From JAFARZ01 sp035651595 (lineage in GTDB: Bacteria > Actinomycetota > Actinomycetes > Streptosporangiales > Streptosporangiaceae), in assembly GCA_035651595.1 (NCBI GenBank), contig DASRFJ010000171.1:1-14854 (forward strand): 14,854 nt of DNA, in the 5' to 3' direction. The notes under the pieces are model-generated. The model ran no database searches and was not told where the DNA came from. It worked only from the letters and a program-made list of their open reading frames with translations. Both the position numbers and the translations under genes were made by a program. Each line of letters begins with the position of its first letter. Position 1 is the first letter of the stretch. Positions 6,597 to 11,031 of the stretch are shown in pieces.

Positions 6597-7595
6597 GTGG
6601 CAGAGATTTTTTACGACGACAGCGCCGACCTGTCGATCATCCAGCGGCGGCATGTCGCGGTGCTCGGCTACGGCAGCCAGGGACACGCGCACGCGCTCTC
6701 GCTCCGCGACTCGGGGGTAAACGTCCGGGTCGGGCTGCCCGAGGGATCGGCGAGCCGGGAGAAAGCGGCCAACGACGGGCTCCGGGTGCTGACCCCGGCC
6801 GAGGCGTGCGAGGAAGCCGACCTGGTCATGGTGCTGATCCCGGACCACCTCCAGCGCGAGGTGTACGCATCGGCGATCGCGCCGGCGCTGGTTCCCGGGG
6901 ATGCCCTCTTCTTCGCGCACGGGCTGAACATCAGGTATGACCTGATCGACCCGCCGGAGGGTGTGGACGTGTGCATGGTCGCGCCGAAGGCACCGGGTCA
7001 CCTCGTCCGCCGTCAGTTCACCCAGGGCCGCGGCGTACCGGTGCTGGTCGCCGTGGAACGCGACGCCACCGGGAACGCCTGGCCGCTCACCTTGTCCTAC
7101 GCCAAGGGCATCGGCGGCACCCGGGCCGGGGCGCTGAAGACCACGTTCACCGAGGAGACGGAGACCGACCTGTTCGGCGAGCAGGCCGTGCTGTGCGGCG
7201 GCATCGCCGAGCTGATCAAGGCCGGGTTCGCCACCCTGGTCGATGCCGGTTACCAGCCGGAGGCAGCGTACTTCGAGTGCCTCCATGAGATGAAGCTGAT
7301 CGTGGACCTGATGTACGAGGGCGGCATCTCCAAGATGTACTGGTCGGTATCGGACACCGCCGAGTACGGCGGCTACACGCGCGGGCCGCGGCTGGTCAAC
7401 GAGCGGACCCGGGAGGAGATGCGCCAGATCCTCGGCGAGATCCAGGACGGCTCGTTCGCCCGCGAGCTTGTCGAGGAGTTCGACGCCGGCAAGCCCAACT
7501 TCCTCAAGCGCCGCGAGGCCGAGCACGCCGAGCAGATCGAGCAGGTAGGCGCCCGGCTGCGCCCCCTCATGTCCTGGCTCTCCGAGGACGAGTAA
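6597..7595 (+). CDS. ilvC: Ketol-acid reductoisomerase (class I)
   Basis: NADPH- and Mg-dependent isomerisation and reduction of acetolactate or acetohydroxybutyrate; second common BCAA step, cytosolic. The 332-residue product begins MAEIFYDDSADLSIIQRRHVAVLGYGSQGHAHALSLRDSGV, with the Rossmann GYGSQG at about residue 27 and a basic phosphate-binding loop. It continues with MVAPKAPGHLVRRQF, the acidic metal ligands in TEETETDLFGEQAVLCGG, and SDTAEYGGYTRGPRLV. Class I length. GTG 6597 was chosen because AGGAG (6588-6592) lies just upstream and the N-terminus then matches the family. An in-frame ATG at 6522 would overlap ilvN by 56 bases and add unrelated sequence. It is the last gene of the ilvBNC operon. 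serA, which follows ilvC in many actinomycetes, is not here. Confidence 0.97.
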   Translation: MAEIFYDDSADLSIIQRRHVAVLGYGSQGHAHALSLRDSGVNVRVGLPEGSASREKAANDGLRVLTPAEACEEADLVMVLIPDHLQREVYASAIAPALVPGDALFFAHGLNIRYDLIDPPEGVDVCMVAPKAPGHLVRRQFTQGRGVPVLVAVERDATGNAWPLTLSYAKGIGGTRAGALKTTFTEETETDLFGEQAVLCGGIAELIKAGFATLVDAGYQPEAAYFECLHEMKLIVDLMYEGGISKMYWSVSDTAEYGGYTRGPRLVNERTREEMRQILGEIQDGSFARELVEEFDAGKPNFLKRREAEHAEQIEQVGARLRPLMSWLSEDE

Positions 7596-7858
7596 CCGCT
7601 CCGCGAAACGGGGCATAAGCCACGTTTCTGGCGCGCCGACAGGCGCGCCCGATTACTGCGGACACTTACCCCCCCGGTTTGGGGGGGTAAGTGTCCGCAA
7701 TCTTTTCGGACCCCCTCGCAGGGCTCGCGACGACCGCGGGAACGCCTCGCCAGTCCGGACAAACCGGGTATTGCGGGTGCCTGGCGCAACGAGTGCGCGC
7801 GGCACGCCAGGAACGGTCCGGGGCGCCCGGCGCCGGCGCCGGCCCGGCCCGGACGGCG
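7596..7858. other. Intergenic region behind ilvC up to the leuB control elements
   Basis: Together with the leuB promoter this gives 334 bp without a gene. It holds repeat copy A (7604-7713) and, after it, a stretch (about 7757-7790) with loose similarity to the matching stretch behind repeat copy B (about 10736-10780), notably ACCGGG followed by TTGCGGG. 7830-7858 is a simple G/C-rich run. Short reading frames across it show no family character. Confidence 0.5.
7604..7713 (+). repeat. Interspersed long-hairpin repeat, copy A (behind ilvC)
   Basis: The hairpin has a perfect 19-bp stem, 7657-7675 with 7681-7699, around a 5-base GGTTT loop. It is tipped by seven C opposite seven G and contains GGACACTTAC/GTAAGTGTCC. 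A conserved 5' flank, CATAAGCCAC-G/A-TTTCTGGCG, begins exactly 43 bases before the stem, as in copy B (10599-10706). A short TCTTTT follows the stem, so it could also terminate ilvBNC transcription. Two copies with conserved flanks and equal internal spacing point to a dispersed repeat family, perhaps a MITE- or REP-like element. Confidence 0.8.
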
Positions 7859-7874
7859 TCTCGGATCGTGAGAT
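7859..7874 (+). promoter_or_regulatory. Shared 16-bp operator-like element, leuB copy
   Basis: TCTCGGATCGTGAGAT. It matches the ilvB element at TCTCGG, the G at position 10 and TGAGA, differing only at three central positions and the last base. It starts 31 bases upstream of the leuB -35 box, exactly as in the ilvB region. This conserved position is the main argument that it is a binding site and not chance. Confidence 0.6.
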
Positions 7875-7889
7875 GAAAGTCTCCAAGGG

Positions 7890-7919
7890 TTGTACATGGC
7901 AAGCTGGGATAGGTAGCGT
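7890..7919 (+). promoter_or_regulatory. leuB unit promoter
   Basis: TTGTAC (7890-7895) and TAGCGT (7914-7919) with an 18-base spacer, a good match to the housekeeping actinobacterial pattern. The predicted transcript start (about 7926-7930) falls at or just before the ATG of the leader ORF, so the leader is probably leaderless or nearly so. Confidence 0.65.
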
Positions 7920-7929
7920 GGCAGGCACT

Positions 7930-7971
7930 ATGCGGCAGCTCGTACTTATCGCCAGCCGCAGCGGGGCCTGA
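7930..7971 (+). CDS. leuB leader peptide MRQLVLIASRSGA (BCAA attenuator)
   Basis: A 13-codon ORF ATG...TGA carrying CTC GTA CTT ATC in tandem: Leu, Val, Leu, Ile. It shares the octamer TCGTACTT with the ilvB leader and ends R-x-G-x-stop like the ilvB and cimA leaders. It sits directly behind a good promoter and overlaps competing hairpins, the layout of a ribosome-stalling attenuator. The terminator-side hairpin has a poor T-tract, so control might act partly on translation of the following small ORF. Confidence 0.7.
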   Translation: MRQLVLIASRSGA

Positions 7972-8015
7972 TCCAGGGCAGGCCAGCGACCCGCTGCGGG
8001 GTATTGGCGCTGGCC
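7956..8015 (+). promoter_or_regulatory. leuB attenuator: two mutually exclusive hairpins
   Basis: CCGCAGCGGG (7956-7965, the Ser-Arg-Ser-Gly codons of the leader) pairs perfectly with CCCGCTGCGG (7990-7999). GGCCAGCG (7981-7988) pairs perfectly with CGCTGGCC (8008-8015). The second stem begins inside the loop of the first and has the first stem's 3' arm in its own loop, so both cannot form as a simple nested fold. A third short stem, GGCCTG (7965-7970)/CAGGCC (7979-7984), is also possible. Only GCATTCTTCCC follows the second stem, a weak terminator tail. Confidence 0.6.
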
Positions 8016-8052
8016 GCATTCTTCCCGTCACATTGATCAGGAGCAGCTTCTC

Positions 8053-8247
8053 GTGTACGACATGTATCCCTGGGATTCCCGCGCCGACAGCCCCCGCACG
8101 CGGCCCCCGGCCCCCCGTGAGAGCGACGACCAGGCCGACCCCGCGACCCGCGCCGTTCAGGTCGCCTTGGACCGCCGCGACAACGGCGGTGACGCCGCGG
8201 TAGCCACGGCACACGCGAGGCATACGGCCGTTCGCTCCGGCCAGTAA
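8053..8247 (+). CDS. Small protein of unknown function (64 aa) between the leuB leader and leuB
   Basis: I do not recognise a family. The product starts MYDMYPWDSRADSPRTRPPAPRESDD, is charged and proline-rich, and ends with a probable helix containing VQVALDRRDNGGDAAVA. There is no signal peptide or membrane segment, so it would be cytosolic. Support for a real gene: a good AGGAG (8039-8043) nine bases before GTG 8053, a location just downstream of the attenuator hairpins, and a stop ten bases before the leuB ATG, which gives a tight operon-like arrangement. An alternative start is ATG 8062. It could be a conserved small protein co-regulated with leuB, or an upstream ORF coupling translation to leuB. 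Confidence 0.55.
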   Translation: MYDMYPWDSRADSPRTRPPAPRESDDQADPATRAVQVALDRRDNGGDAAVATAHARHTAVRSGQ

Positions 8248-8257
8248 GGTTCTGAGC

Positions 8258-9322
8258 ATGGCTTCAGAGCATTCAGGCACGCGCAGCCTCAAGCTCGCCG
8301 TCATCGGCGGCGACGGGATCGGCCCCGAGGTGGTCGCCGAGGCGCTGAAGGTCCTGCGCGCCGCCACGGCCGGCCGCGCGACCTTCGCCGAGACCACGTA
8401 TGACCTCGGCGCCCGGCGCTGGCACCGCACCGGCGAGACGCTCCCGGACAGCGTGCTCGACGAGCTCAGGGAGCACGACGCGATCCTGCTCGGCGCCGTG
8501 GGCGACCCGAGCGTGCCGAGCGGCATCCTCGAGCGGGGGCTGCTGCTGCGGATCAGGTTCGAGCTCGACCACTACGTGAACCTGCGCCCGGTCAAGCTCT
8601 ACCCGGGGGTGAGCAGCCCGCTCGGCAAGCCGGACTCGATCGACATGCTGGTCGTCCGCGAGGGAACCGAAGGCCCCTACACCGGAGCGGGCGGCGTCAT
8701 GCGCAAGGGCACGCCGCAGGAGATCGCCACCCAGGAGAGCTTCAACACCCGGTTCGGGGTGGAGCGCGTGGCCAGGTACGCGTTCGGGAAGGCCGCGAGC
8801 AGGCCGCGCCGCAAGCTCAGCCTCGTGCACAAGACCAACGTCCTCACCTACGCCGGTGATCTGTGGCACCGCACCGTCAACGAGGTGGCCAAGGACTTTC
8901 CCAGCGTCACCACGGACTACAGCCACGTGGACGCCGCGTCGATGTTCTTCGTCAGTGCGCCCGAACGGTTCGACGTGATAGTCACCGACAACCTGTTTGG
9001 CGACATCCTGACCGACCTCGGGGCCGCTGTGGCCGGCGGCATCGGCCTGGCGGCCAGCGGCAACATCAACCCCGAAGGCACTGCCCCGTCCATGTTCGAG
9101 CCGGTGCACGGCAGTGCGCCGGACATCGCCGGCCAGCAGAAGGCCGACCCGACGGCCGCGATCCTCTCTGCGGCCATGCTCTGCGACCACCTTGGCCTCA
9201 CTACGGCGGCGGCGCGGATCGAGCAAGCGGTCGGCGAAGACCTCCTGGAACGTCAGGGTGCATGGGCGGCGCGCACTACCGTGGAAGTAGGCGACGACAT
9301 CGCCGAGCGAGTAGCCAGCTGA
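8258..9322 (+). CDS. leuB: 3-isopropylmalate dehydrogenase
   Basis: NAD-dependent oxidative decarboxylation of 3-isopropylmalate to 2-oxoisocaproate, the third leucine-specific step. In pathways that start from citramalate, LeuB also oxidises 3-methylmalate to 2-oxobutyrate, which links it to the nearby cimA. Motifs over 354 residues: IGGDGIGPEVVAEALKVL (about 16-33), RIRFELDHYVNLRPVK, VREGTEGPYTG with catalytic Tyr141, HKTNVL with catalytic Lys192, DNLFGDILTDLGAAVAGGIGLAASGNINPEG (metal-binding Asp), and FEPVHGSAPDIAG (NAD site). Length is normal. ATG 8258 has AAGG (8246-8249) upstream and lies ten bases after the small ORF. Expression is probably set by the attenuator at 7930-8015 and the element at 7859-7874. 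Confidence 0.96.
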   Translation: MASEHSGTRSLKLAVIGGDGIGPEVVAEALKVLRAATAGRATFAETTYDLGARRWHRTGETLPDSVLDELREHDAILLGAVGDPSVPSGILERGLLLRIRFELDHYVNLRPVKLYPGVSSPLGKPDSIDMLVVREGTEGPYTGAGGVMRKGTPQEIATQESFNTRFGVERVARYAFGKAASRPRRKLSLVHKTNVLTYAGDLWHRTVNEVAKDFPSVTTDYSHVDAASMFFVSAPERFDVIVTDNLFGDILTDLGAAVAGGIGLAASGNINPEGTAPSMFEPVHGSAPDIAGQQKADPTAAILSAAMLCDHLGLTTAAARIEQAVGEDLLERQGAWAARTTVEVGDDIAERVAS

Positions 9323-9385
9323 GCGACCCCGCACGCAAAGGGTTGCAGAAGCCGCGGTACTCCCGCAAATGTCGTTCAGCCAAAA

Positions 9386-9391
9386 TACGGT
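9386..9391 (+). promoter_or_regulatory. Probable -10 box of ilvE
   Basis: TACGGT fits TANNNT and lies 38 bases upstream of the ilvE ATG in the 107-bp leuB-ilvE gap. No good -35 is visible, and the 16-bp BCAA element is absent here. A small hairpin GCCCGC/GCGGGC (9394-9399/9406-9411) sits just downstream. Confidence 0.4.
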
Positions 9392-9429
9392 AGGCCCGCA
9401 ATGGCGCGGGCGAGGAGGAAGCTTTAGCC

Positions 9430-10515
9430 ATGATTGACTTCGAGATCCGCCCTTCCAGCCACCCGGTGCCTGAGGCCGAGCGGGACGCCATCCTGCGCGC
9501 GCCCGGCTTCGGCCAGGTCTTCACCGACCACATGATCACCATCCGGTGGACCGCGGACAAGGGCTGGTACGACGCCCGCCTCGAGCCCTATGGCCCGTTC
9601 ACCCTCGACCCGGCGACCTCGGTGTTCCACTATGCCCAGGAGTTTTTCGAGGGCCTGAAGGCATACCGGCAGGACAACGGCTCGATCACGATGTTCCGCC
9701 CGGACGCCAACGCGGCTCGGTTCAACTCGAGCGCCAGGCGGATGGCCATGCCCGAACTGCCAGAAGAGACTTTCATCAGGGCCCTTGAGCTGCTGGTTGC
9801 CCAGGACCGGGACTGGGTCCCGCACACCGAAGGCTACAGCCTCTACCTCCGTCCGTTCATGATCGCCACCCAGCGCGGCCTCGGCGTCAACCACCCGGCC
9901 ACCGAGTACCTGTTCTGCGTGATCGCGTCACCAGCGGCGAGCTACTTCGCCGGCGGCGCCAAGCCGGTGACCGTCTGGCTGTCCGAGGACTACACCCGTG
10001 CCGCCCCCGGTGGCACCGGCGCGGTCAAGTGCGGCGGCAACTACGCGGCGGCGTTCACCGCCCAGCGCCAGGCGGTAGAGCAGGGCTGTGACCAGGTCGT
10101 CTGGCTGGACGCCGCGGAGCACCGCTGGGTCGAGGAGATGGGCGGCATGAACCTGTTCTTCGTGTTCGGCGATGACAGGATCCTCACGCCCGCGCTGACC
10201 GGCACGCTGCTGCCCGGCATCACCAGGGACTCGCTGCTCACGCTCGCTCCTACCCTCGGTATCGGTGCCGAGGAGGGCAGGATCAGCACCGATCAGTGGC
10301 GTGAGCAGTGCGAAACCGGCGAGCTGACCGAGGTGTTCGCCTGCGGGACCGCGGCGGTCATCACCCCGGTCGGCAACGTCAAGGGGGCGGGCAAACAGTG
10401 GCAGATCGGCGACGGCACGCCGGGTCCGGTCACCATGCGGCTGCGCGAGGAACTCCTCGGCCTCCAGTCCGGCCACAACCCCGACCCGTTCAGCTGGATC
10501 CACAAGGTCTGCTAG
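9430..10515 (+). CDS. ilvE: Branched-chain amino acid aminotransferase
   Basis: PLP-dependent (fold type IV) transamination between the three branched-chain 2-oxo acids and glutamate; last step of Val, Leu and Ile synthesis. The 361-residue product has the class IV pattern: FHYAQEFFEGLKAYR (about 60-75), YLRPFMIATQRGLGV, the PLP-binding Lys200 in TGAVKCGGNYAAAF, EEMGGMNLFFVF, and the C-terminal ACGTAAVITPVG that binds the cofactor phosphate. Length is typical. ATG 9430 is preceded by AGGAGG (9413-9418) at 11 bases. The gene has its own probable promoter and lacks a BCAA-rich leader, unlike the three neighbouring units. Repeat copy B lies behind it. Confidence 0.96.
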   Translation: MIDFEIRPSSHPVPEAERDAILRAPGFGQVFTDHMITIRWTADKGWYDARLEPYGPFTLDPATSVFHYAQEFFEGLKAYRQDNGSITMFRPDANAARFNSSARRMAMPELPEETFIRALELLVAQDRDWVPHTEGYSLYLRPFMIATQRGLGVNHPATEYLFCVIASPAASYFAGGAKPVTVWLSEDYTRAAPGGTGAVKCGGNYAAAFTAQRQAVEQGCDQVVWLDAAEHRWVEEMGGMNLFFVFGDDRILTPALTGTLLPGITRDSLLTLAPTLGIGAEEGRISTDQWREQCETGELTEVFACGTAAVITPVGNVKGAGKQWQIGDGTPGPVTMRLREELLGLQSGHNPDPFSWIHKVC

Positions 10516-10835
10516 CCGGCGGGCGGGGCGTTTCAAGCGCGCTCGTTGCCATCGTGCCGCGCGGTCTCATTGCTGTAGCGCCGCCGCACCTCCCCTCGGA
10601 AAACGAACATAAGCCACATTTCTGGCGGACCGCCGGGCCCGCTAGGTTATTGCGGACACTTACCCCCCCGATCTGGGAGGGTAAGTGTCCGCAATAATTT
10701 CGATCCCTCTGTCGGAGCCGGGGCTGGCGCCGAACGCACCGGGCATAAGCGGTCATTGCGGGCCAGCTCGCATAACAAGCGCGAAGTGTAGTCCGGGCCA
10801 CCCGCTGAAAGCGCCGGAGCATGGCCAAGACCCTC
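10516..10835. other. Intergenic region behind ilvE up to the cimA control elements
   Basis: Most of a 378-bp gap before the cimA leader. It holds repeat copy B (10599-10706). A second GGGCATAAGC word at 10741-10750 echoes the repeat's own CATAAG flank and is followed by ATTGCGGG, so part of the repeat unit may be duplicated. No reading frame here shows coding character, and no classic T-tracted terminator is seen apart from the repeat hairpin. Confidence 0.5.
10599..10706 (+). repeat. Interspersed long-hairpin repeat, copy B (behind ilvE)
   Basis: Second copy of the element at 7604-7713. The stem is 21 bp, 10649-10669 with 10675-10695, with one C-A mismatch in the G/C tract and a GATCT loop. 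It shares GGACACTTAC/GTAAGTGTCC and the CATAAGCCAC-A-TTTCTGGCG flank, 43 bases from flank to stem as in copy A. The loop and outer flanks have diverged while the stem sequence is conserved, which suggests selection or recent spread. It could help terminate ilvE transcripts but has no strong T-tract. Confidence 0.8.
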
Positions 10836-10851
10836 GTCTCACATGCCGAGA
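10836..10851 (-). promoter_or_regulatory. Shared 16-bp operator-like element, cimA copy (inverted)
   Basis: GTCTCACATGCCGAGA on the plus strand, the exact reverse complement of the ilvB element at 3801-3816. It ends seven bases upstream of the putative cimA -35 box. Because the element is a partial dyad (TCTC-N7-GAGA), either orientation may be functional. Confidence 0.65.
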
Positions 10852-10857
10852 TCGAAT

Positions 10858-10887
10858 GTGCCACCGGGCGTCGCGATGTGGCAGACT
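10858..10887 (+). promoter_or_regulatory. cimA promoter
   Basis: GTGCCA (10858-10863) and CAGACT (10882-10887) with an 18-base spacer. Both are imperfect: the -10 has C in place of T at its first position. Six bases after the -10 comes the GTG of the leader ORF (10894), the geometry of a leaderless transcript and the same arrangement as at ilvB. A weak promoter next to an operator-like element would fit an activated gene. Confidence 0.5.
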
Positions 10888-10893
10888 AGCTCC

Positions 10894-10938
10894 GTGACGT
10901 ACGGCCGCATCATTATCGGCAGGCGCACTGGCACCTAG
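10894..10938 (+). CDS. cimA leader peptide MTYGRIIIGRRTGT (isoleucine attenuator)
   Basis: A 14-codon ORF GTG...TAG with three consecutive isoleucine codons (ATC ATT ATC) and no Leu or Val after the start. It ends GRRTGT, close to GRRAGS of the ilvB leader. The codon choice matches the gene it precedes: citramalate synthase feeds isoleucine synthesis only. A hairpin overlapping its last codons and a strong terminator lie between it and cimA. Confidence 0.85.
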   Translation: MTYGRIIIGRRTGT

Positions 10939-10971
10939 GGCCCAAAGGTAGTGGCCCACCCGCCAGTGCGC
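10923..10971 (+). promoter_or_regulatory. cimA attenuator: leader-overlapping hairpin
   Basis: GCGCACTGGC (10923-10932, the Arg-Thr-Gly codons of the leader) pairs perfectly over ten bases with GCCAGTGCGC (10962-10971). A smaller stem, GGGCC (10938-10942)/GGCCC (10953-10957), can form inside the loop. The 3' arm ends exactly where the terminator stem begins. As at ilvB and leuB, the 5' arm is made of the codons after the BCAA run. Confidence 0.65.
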
Positions 10972-11002
10972 AGACCTCTCGCGTTCCGCGAGGGGTCTTT
11001 TT
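10972..11002 (+). terminator. cimA attenuator terminator
   Basis: An 11-bp stem, 10972-10982 with 10988-10998 (one G-U pair), closes a GTTCC loop and is followed by T residues to 11002 and further TTTT after one G. It is an intrinsic terminator between leader ORF and cimA. Confidence 0.85.
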
Positions 11003-11031
11003 GTTTTGCCACATCAGACCAGGAGAACCCG

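Noticed and set aside
7657..7699. CRISPR or simple terminator interpretation of the long hairpins
   Set aside because: Only two copies 3 kb apart with no spacers rules out CRISPR. Conserved flanks beyond the stem argue for a repeat element and not just a terminator, although a termination role remains possible.
7691..7971. Short plus-strand frames (7691-7876 and 7771-7971) as genes
   Set aside because: Arg/Pro/Gly-rich composition with no ribosome binding site. They cross the repeat, operator-like site and promoter; only the last 13 codons of the second are the leader peptide.
10951..11031. Upstream GTG for cimA
   Set aside because: The extra codons cover the attenuator hairpin and terminator; ATG 11032 matches the family start and has an AGGAG.
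10990..11031. T-box riboswitch in front of cimA
   Set aside because: No T-box core sequence or specifier stem is visible, and a short Ile-codon ORF plus terminator explains the region better.
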